In this document: in pieces, positions 1 through 6,859 of the stretch
Position numbering within the stretch: position 1 is the stretch's first letter
Layout of the letters: each line of letters starts with the position of its first letter
Origin: Candidatus Aenigmatarchaeota archaeon
GTDB taxonomy: Archaea > Aenigmatarchaeota > Aenigmatarchaeia > CG10238-14 > SCSR01
Reading direction: 5' to 3'
Length of the DNA stretch: 12,771 nt
Assembly: GCA_030018055.1 (NCBI GenBank)
Contig: JASEGN010000023.1
Coordinates: forward strand, 1-12,771
Made by a program: the position numbers and the translations under genes
Notes under the pieces: model-generated
The model's database searches: none
What the model was told of the DNA's origin: nothing
Seen by the model: the letters and a program-made list of their open reading frames with translations, nothing else

Positions 1-43
1 GGTTAACAAAAATTCGCGGGAGTATAAAGGGATTTTATGTTGC

Positions 44-412
44 TTGTATGATATGATAACCGAGGAATGCGATGGAAATGTTTCCTACAGTGTGGATGCT
101 AAAAATCTACTTTTTAGATTACCCATCGAAGAGGAATACAAATGTGAGCTTAAAGGTAGGAAATTAGAGCTTATTTACAATTCACCTTATATCAAGGAGG
201 AAATAGAAAATAGGAAGAGATTTATTCAGGCTAACATTTCGATAGATTCCACCATTTCAAAAATTTTTCCCTTAATGATAAGTGTTAAAAGAACCAATCA
301 ACATTTCAAAGAACTTGTCCATGAGCTCATGCAAAAAGATGCGATAGACTGGTTAAATACTTTAAGTTTTCAAGAATTAGAGAGACTTTTGGAAAGCGAA
401 GAGGAGATTTGA
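44..412 (+). CDS. Unrecognised protein, 5' end uncertain (possibly partial)
   Basis: I do not recognise this protein. The frame is open from base 2 of the window, so the gene may begin outside. Internal starts are TTG at 44 and ATG at 53; a TATA-like TATAAA at 23-28 lies about 25 bases before the ATG at 53, which would fit a leaderless start there. The product (about 120 residues) is mixed and charged, ends in a glutamate-rich helix (LERLLESEEEI), and shows no signal peptide, membrane segment or metal motif. Its TGA stop at 410-412 directly abuts the next gene, in the same reading frame, so the two are probably co-transcribed. The long open frame with sensible composition makes it likely to be a real gene; function unknown. 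Confidence 0.6.
   Translation: MYDMITEECDGNVSYSVDAKNLLFRLPIEEEYKCELKGRKLELIYNSPYIKEEIENRKRFIQANISIDSTISKIFPLMISVKRTNQHFKELVHELMQKDAIDWLNTLSFQELERLLESEEEI
401..406 (+). promoter_or_regulatory. Shine-Dalgarno GAGGAG that decides an AUA start
   Basis: GAGGAG lies inside the last codons of the upstream gene and ends 6 bases before ATA at 413. The spacing suits initiation at 413 and supports reading ATA as the start of the FAD oxidoreductase. Confidence 0.5.
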
Positions 413-1534
413 ATAGAAGAGGTTGATATCACCATTATTGGGGCAGGAGTAGTAGGATTAGCAATAGCAGCAGAGTTAGGAAATGTTAATAAAAAAGTTT
501 ATGTTTTAGAGCAGCATGACACTTTTGGAAAGGAAACAAGCTCTAGAAATAGCGAAGTTATCCACTCCGGCATTTATTACCCAACTAATTCTTTGAAGAC
601 AAAACTTTGTGTCGAAGGTAATAGAATGCTCTATGAACTTTGTGAAAATAATGGAATAGGTTATAGGAAATGTGGGAAGTTAATAGCAGCTACTGATGAA
701 AATAATATCGAGGAGTTAGAAAAGTTATTAGAAAAAGGGAAGGAAAATGGTATTGAGGGTCTGGGAATACTATCGAGACAAGAAGTTAAGAAGTTGGAAC
801 CAGAAGTAGAAGTAAAGGCTGCTTTGTTTTCTACATCAACTGGCATCGTAGATTCCTACGGGTTGATGAAGTATTTTTTAAGTAAAGCAAAAGACAATGG
901 AGTTGAGGTAGCTTATAATTCTAAAGTTGTTGGAATAGAAAAAGTAGCCAACAAGTACAAAGTTACAATCCAATATCCTAACGAGGATTTTTCATTCCTT
1001 ACTCGTATTTTAATAAATTCTGCTGGTCTAAATTCTGATAAAATAGCTGAGCTTGCTGGTGTAGATATTGATAAAGCTGGCTATAGGCTGCATTATTGTA
1101 AAGGAGAATATTTTAGTATTGCTAAACACAAATTCATTAAAAAATTAATATATCCTATTCCAGAACCAAAATCTGGTGGTCACGGTATACACGTTGGCTT
1201 TAACTTGGAGGGAAGATTACGTTTAGGGCCTAATGCAAGATGGGTAGATAAGGTAGACCACAAAATCGATGAATCCCAAAAACAAGATTTTTATAATTCA
1301 GCAAAAGCTTTTTTACCATCTCTTCAATACGAAGATTTAGAGCCAGATTTTGTCGGCATTAGACCAAAACTTCAATCTCCTGAAGAGGAGAATGTTAAAG
1401 ATTTTGTGATAAGAAATGAATATGATAAAGACTTAGGAGAAATGATAAATTTAATTGGGATTGAATCGCCAGGCCTAACAGCTTCTCCAGCGATAGCAAA
1501 ATATGTTAAAAATATGGTAGACGAAATATTTTAG
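413..1534 (+). CDS. FAD-dependent oxidoreductase, L-2-hydroxyglutarate oxidase/dehydrogenase family (AUA start)
   Basis: Member of the DadA/L2HGDH flavoprotein family, which oxidises L-2-hydroxyglutarate or related 2-hydroxy acids with FAD. From 413 the protein is 373 residues. It opens with a Rossmann FAD motif (TIIGAGVVGLAIAAEL, residues 7-22), followed by the family blocks SSRNSEVIHSGIYY and CGKLIAA. Near the C-terminus are FVGIRPKL and LIGIESPGLTASPAIAKYV, both characteristic of L2HGDH-like enzymes. The first ATG/GTG/TTG in frame is TTG at 593, which would delete the whole FAD-binding motif, so the true start must be upstream. The codon just after the preceding stop is ATA at 413, giving an N-terminus typical of the family if read as Met. 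Substrate in this organism is inferred from the family and could be another 2-hydroxy acid. Confidence 0.88.
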   Translation: MEEVDITIIGAGVVGLAIAAELGNVNKKVYVLEQHDTFGKETSSRNSEVIHSGIYYPTNSLKTKLCVEGNRMLYELCENNGIGYRKCGKLIAATDENNIEELEKLLEKGKENGIEGLGILSRQEVKKLEPEVEVKAALFSTSTGIVDSYGLMKYFLSKAKDNGVEVAYNSKVVGIEKVANKYKVTIQYPNEDFSFLTRILINSAGLNSDKIAELAGVDIDKAGYRLHYCKGEYFSIAKHKFIKKLIYPIPEPKSGGHGIHVGFNLEGRLRLGPNARWVDKVDHKIDESQKQDFYNSAKAFLPSLQYEDLEPDFVGIRPKLQSPEEENVKDFVIRNEYDKDLGEMINLIGIESPGLTASPAIAKYVKNMVDEIF

Positions 1535-1550
1535 AACAAATGGCGGTTAA

Positions 1551-1898
1551 ATGACTCATGAGGAGTTTAAACGTATATTAAAAGAATTTCCAGACTGGAT
1601 AATAGCTAATGAAAGTTATAGGTTACATGATGTTAGGTTTAAAGCTAAGACACTCGACATAATCTACAAAAGAGCAGAAAAAGAAAATCTAACCGAACCA
1701 CAAAAGAGAAGTAGTTTAGAAAATTTGTATCCTCCATCTGGTCTTAGAGATAAATTATTTTTAAGGTTCCTTGTACAAGGTTCTAAAGCAGAAGACAGCG
1801 AATGGTACCCGAAAGAGATCGTTAATGAGTCAAGATATATTTTTTCAAATCTTAAAAAGGAAGAAAGTAAATTAATTCTCACCTACAACTTGGTGTGA
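1551..1898 (+). CDS. Unrecognised 115-residue protein
   Basis: I do not recognise this protein. ATG at 1551 follows the oxidoreductase stop by 16 bases and is preceded by GGCGGT at 1542-1547, a one-mismatch Shine-Dalgarno, so it is probably the last gene of the same operon. The product is soluble, charged and probably mostly helical. It has a Lys/Glu-rich middle (IIYKRAEKENLTEPQKRSS), two short aromatic/proline segments (NLYPPSGLRDK and EWYPKEIV), and no cysteines or membrane segment. It is followed by a convergent gene. Open length, start context and spacing support a real gene; there is no functional clue beyond the neighbour. Confidence 0.6.
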   Translation: MTHEEFKRILKEFPDWIIANESYRLHDVRFKAKTLDIIYKRAEKENLTEPQKRSSLENLYPPSGLRDKLFLRFLVQGSKAEDSEWYPKEIVNESRYIFSNLKKEESKLILTYNLV

Positions 1899-1909
1899 AC
1901 TACCTTACT

Positions 1910-1979
1910 ATGAATGGAGCTTTCTAGTTAATAACAAAGTTAAGAGTTTATTTCTCATAGCTATCAACTCTCTATTCAT
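1910..1979. terminator. Candidate shared hairpin between convergent genes
   Basis: ATGAATGGAG at 1910-1919 is complementary to CTCTATTCAT at 1970-1979, nine Watson-Crick pairs and one G-U. Inside, AGAGTT at 1943-1948 pairs exactly with AACTCT at 1966-1971; the two stems share two bases, so they are partly alternative. The element sits between two convergent stop codons and includes the isoaspartyl methyltransferase stop. It could terminate or stabilise the 3' ends of both transcripts. The outer loop is long, so chance pairing in AT-rich DNA is possible. Confidence 0.3.
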
Positions 1980-2713
1980 TTAATCTGTGTGTTACCCTTA
2001 TTACCCATACTTCTTAATGGTACAAACCTAAATGAACCATATACTTCAGGTATATCACCATATTTTTTCCATAAGTATAAAGGTCCACTTCCATCTCCTA
2101 CATCAACTGGGTATAACAATTTTCCATTTGGCTTTAACTGATTTAACAAACTGCTACAATCAAATGATTTTGGAGCAGAAGCAGTAAAATAAATTCTATC
2201 ATATGGAGCAAGTTTTTGGTAACCTTTACTTCCATCACCAACAACAAACTCAATCATATACTTCTTTCCAACCTTTTCCTCAAGCTTCTGAATATTTCTC
2301 TTTCCAAGTTCAGAAAGTTCTGGTATTATTTCTATTGTAACTCCTAAGCCAGGGTGAATTAATTCAAGTACAGTTGCTATGTGATACCCACATCCGGAAC
2401 CAACCTCTAAAACATTCATTTCTTTCTCTAACTCAAGTAAAAAATTCATTATCGCGACAGTCTCTGGTTGTGAACATGTTTGTCCAAAACCTATGGGTAA
2501 GGGCTGGTTAGTATATGCCAACTCTTTAGGTGCGTATAAATTTCCTTCCGCATATTCTAAGAAACCTTTACAATCCTCAAGGAAAAGGAATCTATCCACC
2601 CTTCTCATGGCTTCCAGAACTCTTTTGTTCGATAAGCTTTTTCCAGTTACCTCTAGATTTTTTTCAATATATAAGTCTTCCAGATAATCTATCAACTCAT
2701 CATTTGACAACAT
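1976..2713 (-). CDS. pcm: Protein-L-isoaspartate O-methyltransferase
   Basis: Transfers a methyl group from S-adenosylmethionine to L-isoaspartyl residues in damaged proteins, starting their repair to aspartate; cytoplasmic. The 245-residue product carries the PCMT signature QPLPIGFGQTCSQP (residues 70-83) and the SAM-binding motif I VLEVGSGCGY (101-110). It also has the post-I acidic strand VTIEIIPEL, motif II YDRIYFTASAP, motif III LKPNGKLLYPV, and the family's FVPLRSMG near the C-terminus. Length is slightly above the usual 210-230 because of an N-terminal helical extension. Its ATG lies inside the last codons of the upstream Nudix-transglutaminase fusion gene (14-base overlap), so the two are translationally linked and probably form a two-gene operon. 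Confidence 0.93.
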   Translation of the reverse strand: MLSNDELIDYLEDLYIEKNLEVTGKSLSNKRVLEAMRRVDRFLFLEDCKGFLEYAEGNLYAPKELAYTNQPLPIGFGQTCSQPETVAIMNFLLELEKEMNVLEVGSGCGYHIATVLELIHPGLGVTIEIIPELSELGKRNIQKLEEKVGKKYMIEFVVGDGSKGYQKLAPYDRIYFTASAPKSFDCSSLLNQLKPNGKLLYPVDVGDGSGPLYLWKKYGDIPEVYGSFRFVPLRSMGNKGNTQIK

Positions 2714-4025
2714 GTTGTAAAAGCTTTTTTTCTATTTCATCTATTTTTTGTTTCACATAAACTTTAGAAATTCCATATAATTTTGCTACACATTCTAAAG
2801 GTTCTTCCTTGCCAGTATGGTACCCTTTATGTAATAGATATATGGTTTGATCTTTCTCGCTTACACCTTTTTCATCTAAATCTATTAACCATTCTATTCC
2901 TTCTATACTGGCTTGAACTCTTGTCTCATCCTTAAAAGCTTGTTTGTAATCTAAATCTGCTTTGTTCTTTTCACCTTTTCTTTCATAAGCAATTGCTCGA
3001 TTAAAAAATGCTCTGGTGTTATTTGGATGTAATTTTATCGCTTCAGTATAACATTCTATCGCCTTATCAAGTTCGTCTCTTTCTAAATGGCCATTTCCTA
3101 AAATATAGAAATCTATGGCATCTATGCAATGTTTTGGCAAACCTCTTACATCATTAGCTTCTGAAAGTTCCTCTGTATTTACATCCTTCACTTTCTCATC
3201 TACGAGTGCTCCTATCCTTTTATGAAAAATATTCTTTGAACCATACCAAGCATCTAGAAAGCGATACTCTTTGTTAGGCAGGCTTAGCAAATTAACATAA
3301 TGTGGGACCCTACGACCAGCATTATCCACGATAACTTCCACAATTCCTAAATCCAAACCAAATTTTGGTGCAAGCAAATCAAACAGCTTTACGTAACCCA
3401 AACAATCTGCATGTTTAGTTGTTAATACTTCGGATAATTCAAAAATTCTACCACGCTTAACATTCTTCCTTACCAAATCGTATAAAAAATCCGAAGCCAT
3501 TAGGTTAAGCTCTATTACTTCATCTTCAGTTTTAGCCTCTTTTAACCTACTTTTTATAAACCTTCCAACATCTCTTGCTCTTAAAAACGAATTAACTTTT
3601 ATTCCTAACTTTTCTGGAAGCTCTGGTAAAGACCAATCAGCCAATAGTTTATCTAAAATCGCATCTCTGGTTGTACCAGTTAATGGCAAATTCAAAGCCT
3701 CTTTCAGCTTAAACCATCTAGCATCAAGAACCTCCTCATAATTAGGCTCTACGTCACCATCTATGTGATCAGCTTCATAACTTATTATAACATAATGAAA
3801 ATCCTTTGATATGTATTCGTAATTTCCAAGCCAATTTTTTATTTTTATATTAACATTAGTTTCTTCATTCACTTCTCTAGCTGCACAAGTTTCTAAATAC
3901 TCTCCATATTCTACTATTCCACCAGGTAGGGACCATTTGCCTACGCTAGGTTCATATTTTCTTTTAACAAGCAAAAATTCATCATCACGTGTTACCAAAG
4001 CCGATGCTGATGGAACTGGTCTCAT
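2700..4025 (-). CDS. Four-part fusion: Nudix hydrolase, transglutaminase-like domain, TPR repeats, helix-turn-helix tail
   Basis: A 441-residue multidomain protein. Residues 1 to about 130 form a Nudix hydrolase with box G36-x5-E42-x7-R50-E51-V52-N53-E54-E55-T56-N57-V58; the usual Gly near the end of the box is Asn57. Residues about 170-265 look like a transglutaminase/cysteine-protease fold, with catalytic-type residues in order: Cys208 (HADCLGY), His242 (RVPHYVNLL) and Asp258 (FLDAWYGS). Residues about 302-368 form two TPR helical pairs (ELDKAIECYTEAIKLHPNN). Residues about 390-437 contain a helix-turn-helix-like segment (LECVAKLYGISKVYVKQKI). Nudix domains cleave nucleoside-diphosphate-linked substrates; TPRs bind partner proteins. 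The ATG at 4025 gives the standard Nudix N-terminus. It is divergent from the PAC2 array and overlaps pcm. Joint function is unknown; each domain call is by motif. Confidence 0.85.
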   Translation of the reverse strand: MRPVPSASALVTRDDEFLLVKRKYEPSVGKWSLPGGIVEYGEYLETCAAREVNEETNVNIKIKNWLGNYEYISKDFHYVIISYEADHIDGDVEPNYEEVLDARWFKLKEALNLPLTGTTRDAILDKLLADWSLPELPEKLGIKVNSFLRARDVGRFIKSRLKEAKTEDEVIELNLMASDFLYDLVRKNVKRGRIFELSEVLTTKHADCLGYVKLFDLLAPKFGLDLGIVEVIVDNAGRRVPHYVNLLSLPNKEYRFLDAWYGSKNIFHKRIGALVDEKVKDVNTEELSEANDVRGLPKHCIDAIDFYILGNGHLERDELDKAIECYTEAIKLHPNNTRAFFNRAIAYERKGEKNKADLDYKQAFKDETRVQASIEGIEWLIDLDEKGVSEKDQTIYLLHKGYHTGKEEPLECVAKLYGISKVYVKQKIDEIEKKLLQHVVK

Positions 4026-4079
4026 GCTTATTCTCTTACTTTAAAGAATAAAAATAAAAATTTAAATTAAAACTTAATT
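4026..4079. promoter_or_regulatory. AT-rich divergent promoter region
   Basis: Only 54 bases separate the divergent start codons of the Nudix fusion and the first PAC2 gene. The stretch is almost entirely A/T. On the - strand a TTTTTATT-type box near 4048-4055 lies about 26 bases before the Nudix ATG. On the + strand AATAAAAA near 4053-4060 lies at a similar distance from the PAC2 ATG. The two core promoters would therefore overlap, so expression of the two operons may be mutually linked. Confidence 0.45.
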
Positions 4080-5096
4080 ATGCTAACTCAACTTTACGAA
4101 GAGCCAGATCTTAGAGAACCTTACTTATTAGCAGCATATCCTAATATAGGTGGAGTTGGTATACTAGCTGTTGAGTATTTAAAGCGTGAATTGAATGCTA
4201 AAAATTTTGGTATAATTAAACCCGATTTTCACCCAACTGAAATCTCTGGGAGGAAGATAATCGAACTCCAAAAACCAGAATACAAAATACCATATGAATT
4301 CTATTATTGGAAAAATGAAAGGGCTTATAATGATTTGATAATTTTCATTGGTAAAGAACAACCCCATTTCTCAAAAAATTATGAAGTTACTAGCCACATT
4401 TTGGATGTTGCTAAGGATTTTAGAGTTAAAAGAATATACACGTCTACAGGAGCTATTGCACCTATTCATCACCATCAAAAACCAAAAATTTTGGCAAGAG
4501 TGAATGATCCAAGCCAAATAGACTACGTGAAAAATTTTGGTTTGAAATTATCAACCAAATTGGAGTATACTGTTAATAAAGATGATGCGAATTTATTCTT
4601 ACTCGGAGCTGCGAAAGAAAGAAATATGAAAGGTGTTTGTTTATTAGGAATGGTACCACCTTATGCCATTGATCTTGTAAACCCAAAAGTTTCTAAAGCT
4701 GTGCTAAAAATTTTAACTAAAATGCTATATTTCGAAGCTGATCTAACAGGGATTGATGAGCTAAATAGACGTATACAGCCAATAATGGAAGAATCCTATG
4801 AAGACGCAAAGGAGGTAGTAGAAATTACACAAATGACAAGGAAACTTGCAGAGGCAATGAGCACTGGATTTATAACTTATGCTAGACCATCAGAATCTAT
4901 GTACAGTGATCTAGAAAGAATGAAAAAAGACTCTAGTTATAGAATAAAATCTCCAAAAGAAAGAATAGAGGAGCTTTTTAAAGAAGTTGAAAGGGATAAA
5001 TCTAAAGCAAGTAAGTTAAAGATGGAATTAGATAGACTTGGTTTATTTCCTCAATATGAGGACAGGTTCTTGGATCTTTTCAGAAAGAGGAATTAA
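4080..5096 (+). CDS. PAC2-family proteasome assembly chaperone-like protein (paralogue 1)
   Basis: PAC2-family protein (Pfam PAC2, relatives of archaeal PbaA/PbaB and eukaryotic PAC1/PAC2), whose characterised members assist 20S proteasome assembly. The 338-residue product has the family's N-terminal block (YLLAAYPNIGGVGILAVEYL), then DLIIFIGKEQP, the central FRVKRIYTSTG, FLLGAAKERNMKGVCLLG and the helical NPKVSKAVLKILTKML. A C-terminal extension of about 100 residues ends in a tail, ELFKEVERDKSK to YEDRFLDLFRKRN, also seen in paralogue 2 and in the non-PAC2 gene at 7969. It lacks a C-terminal HbYX motif, the usual proteasome-docking signal. First gene of the + strand run, with ATG 54 bases from the divergent Nudix fusion. 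Family membership is solid; role in proteasome assembly here is inferred. Confidence 0.9.
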   Translation: MLTQLYEEPDLREPYLLAAYPNIGGVGILAVEYLKRELNAKNFGIIKPDFHPTEISGRKIIELQKPEYKIPYEFYYWKNERAYNDLIIFIGKEQPHFSKNYEVTSHILDVAKDFRVKRIYTSTGAIAPIHHHQKPKILARVNDPSQIDYVKNFGLKLSTKLEYTVNKDDANLFLLGAAKERNMKGVCLLGMVPPYAIDLVNPKVSKAVLKILTKMLYFEADLTGIDELNRRIQPIMEESYEDAKEVVEITQMTRKLAEAMSTGFITYARPSESMYSDLERMKKDSSYRIKSPKERIEELFKEVERDKSKASKLKMELDRLGLFPQYEDRFLDLFRKRN

Positions 5097-5100
5097 ACTA

Positions 5101-5110
5101 ATTTAAAATT
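5101..5110 (+). promoter_or_regulatory. TATA-like box ahead of PAC2 paralogue 2
   Basis: ATTTAAAATT is centred about 25 bases before the ATG at 5130, in the 33-base gap after paralogue 1. This is the spacing of a leaderless archaeal transcript, so paralogue 2 and the genes after it may have their own promoter in addition to readthrough. Confidence 0.45.
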
Positions 5111-5129
5111 TACCAATTATTTATGAAAT

Positions 5130-6065
5130 ATGGAACTTAGCCCAATGATCAAAATTTACAAGGAGCCAGATTTGAAAAATTCCTACTTAATTGCTGGTTT
5201 TCCTGGTCCTGGGGGAGTTGGTTTAGGCGTAGCAAGCTATTTAAATAGACTAGGAGCTGAAAAATTCTGTGAAATCGAAGCTTACAAATTTTCATCGATG
5301 CCGAGAAGTGTGATCAAAGGAGGGGTAATGGAAGAGCTAGAATTTTTAGACAACGAATTTTCTTATTGGAAAAGTAAAGGAGAAAATGATTTAATAATTT
5401 TTAAGAGCGAACAACCTACATTCAAAAAACATGAATTTATTAATCTAGCTTTGGATGTTGCCGAGAAATTCAGAGTTAAAAGAGTTTATACATCTAGTGG
5501 GCTTATTCGCCCTGTTCGTCATACAAAAGAGCCATGGATTTTTGCTGCAGCAAATAAACCTGAATTAAAAGAGTATTTAGAAAATTTTAACCTACTTCCG
5601 ATAAAAACTGGCATTGGATTAACGGATTTAAATGCCGTGTTAGTAGGAAGTGCAAGAGAAAGGAATATTGAGGGTGTTTGTTTATTTTCTGAGGTACCTG
5701 TGTATGTCGCCCCATTACCAAATCCTAAAGGCGTAAAAAGTATCCTCAAACTTCTCAGTAAAATGCTTAGCATTGATATTGACCTTGTAGAGCTGGATAG
5801 ATTCATCAAGCAAATGGATCAAGAAATGGAAAAGTTATATGAAAATTTACCTGAAGATACGAAAAAGACTTTCGTTGAATCAGTTGAATCAGAAGCCAAA
5901 TTAATTTCAGATCTTACAGAGGCCGAAATTGAAAACCTTTTTATGGAAGCTGAGAAAGACCCCAGTGAATTTAGAATAAGCAAACTAGGGACAAAATTGT
6001 ACTCTTCTGGCTTATTTCCTAAATATGAAGATAGATTTTTTAAACTCATTCAAAAAAAAAGGTGA
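5130..6065 (+). CDS. PAC2-family proteasome assembly chaperone-like protein (paralogue 2)
   Basis: Second PAC2-family paralogue, 311 residues. It has the same block order as its neighbours: YLIAGFPGPGGVGLGVASYL, DLIIFKSEQP, FRVKRVYTSSG, VLVGSARERNIEGVCLFSE, and NPKGVKSILKLLSKML. A charged linker leads to the tail NLFMEAEKDPSEFRISKLG to GLFPKYEDRFFKLIQKKR, matching the tail of paralogue 1 with about two extra residues. ATG at 5130 has a well-placed TATA-like box; ATG at 5145 is an alternative that aligns slightly better with paralogue 1's N-terminus. Its TGA stop touches the start region of paralogue 3. No membrane segment, signal peptide or C-terminal HbYX motif. The proteasome link is inferred from the family. 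Confidence 0.88.
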   Translation: MELSPMIKIYKEPDLKNSYLIAGFPGPGGVGLGVASYLNRLGAEKFCEIEAYKFSSMPRSVIKGGVMEELEFLDNEFSYWKSKGENDLIIFKSEQPTFKKHEFINLALDVAEKFRVKRVYTSSGLIRPVRHTKEPWIFAAANKPELKEYLENFNLLPIKTGIGLTDLNAVLVGSARERNIEGVCLFSEVPVYVAPLPNPKGVKSILKLLSKMLSIDIDLVELDRFIKQMDQEMEKLYENLPEDTKKTFVESVESEAKLISDLTEAEIENLFMEAEKDPSEFRISKLGTKLYSSGLFPKYEDRFFKLIQKKR

Positions 6066-6067
6066 AT

Positions 6068-6859
6068 ATGAAACTTAAACAGGTAAAACTTTATAAAGAA
6101 CCAAAGCTTGAAGAACCATATTTATTGGCAGCATGGCCTGGTATGGGTATGGTTGCATTGAGAGCTTTCAGTTATTTAAACCGTAAGTTGAATGCAGAAG
6201 AATTTGGTGAAATTGAACCTTATGATTTTTTTGATCCTGAAGTTTCTATTAGAGATGGGTTGATAGACGTACCAGAATTTCCAGAGAATAAATTATTTTA
6301 TTGGAAGAATGAGAAAGGTAATGACTTAATGTTTTGTATAGGAAATGAGCAACCTTCTCCTGAGAATGAATACAAGCTTGCTGATAAAATTGTTGATGTT
6401 GCAAAACATTTTCGAGTAAAAAGAGTATATACCTCTGCTGCATTTGCCTTAGGTGGTCATTTGTTAGGAGAGCGGAGGGTATTCGGAGTGGTAACTGATC
6501 GAGAATCAAAGCAATACTTGAAAAAACATAGGGTAATGTTGCTAAGTGAAGCTATGCAAATGAAAGAAGCTGGTATTAGTGGTATGAATGGTGTAATCCT
6601 AGGAGCTGCTAGAGAAAGATGTATTGGTGGAATTTGTTTATTTGGGGAGATGCCAGAAGCTGAGGTTAGGTTGCCATATTCCAAAACTTCAAAAGTAGTT
6701 TGCGATACCTTAATAAGAATCTTAGAGCTTAAAGTTGATACACAGGAGTTGGAGGAAGAAATAACTCAAGGAATAAAGGAATTGGAACAACAATCCCTTA
6801 GGTACACAGTTGATTATAAGGATCTCTTCGGGAAAGGAGGTAAAACCAATGAACACTGA
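6068..6859 (+). CDS. PAC2-family proteasome assembly chaperone-like protein (paralogue 3)
   Basis: Third PAC2-family paralogue, 263 residues from the ATG at 6068. A GTG at 6062 overlaps the previous stop as GTGA and is an alternative two codons upstream. Family blocks are present in order: YLLAAWPGMGMVALRAFSYL, DLMFCIGNEQP, FRVKRVYTSAA, VILGAARERCIGGICLFGE and a C-terminal helix (VCDTLIRILELKV). It differs from paralogues 1 and 2 in stopping soon after the PAC2 core, with no YEDRF tail. It overlaps paralogue 4 by 11 bases, so translation of the two is coupled. It might be the short partner in a hetero-oligomer with the tailed paralogues, but that is inference. Confidence 0.88.
   Translation: MKLKQVKLYKEPKLEEPYLLAAWPGMGMVALRAFSYLNRKLNAEEFGEIEPYDFFDPEVSIRDGLIDVPEFPENKLFYWKNEKGNDLMFCIGNEQPSPENEYKLADKIVDVAKHFRVKRVYTSAAFALGGHLLGERRVFGVVTDRESKQYLKKHRVMLLSEAMQMKEAGISGMNGVILGAARERCIGGICLFGEMPEAEVRLPYSKTSKVVCDTLIRILELKVDTQELEEEITQGIKELEQQSLRYTVDYKDLFGKGGKTNEH
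6833..6840 (+). promoter_or_regulatory. Strong Shine-Dalgarno that fixes the start of PAC2 paralogue 4
   Basis: AAAGGAGG ends 8 bases before ATG at 6849, the best ribosome-binding site seen in the window. It selects the ATG at 6849 over the upstream in-frame TTG at 6810 and lies inside the coding end of paralogue 3, as expected for coupled translation. Confidence 0.75.

Noticed and set aside
44..412. KEOPS Pcc1-like subunit for the first gene
   Set aside because: A short strand-helix resemblance only; the conserved Pcc1 pattern is not present.
593..1534. TTG at 593 as the start of the FAD oxidoreductase
   Set aside because: It would remove the FAD-binding Rossmann motif and the conserved SGIYY block, both of which are encoded in frame upstream.
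6810..6848. TTG at 6810 as the start of PAC2 paralogue 4
   Set aside because: A strong AAAGGAGG site is placed correctly for ATG 6849, and the extra residues match no paralogue.
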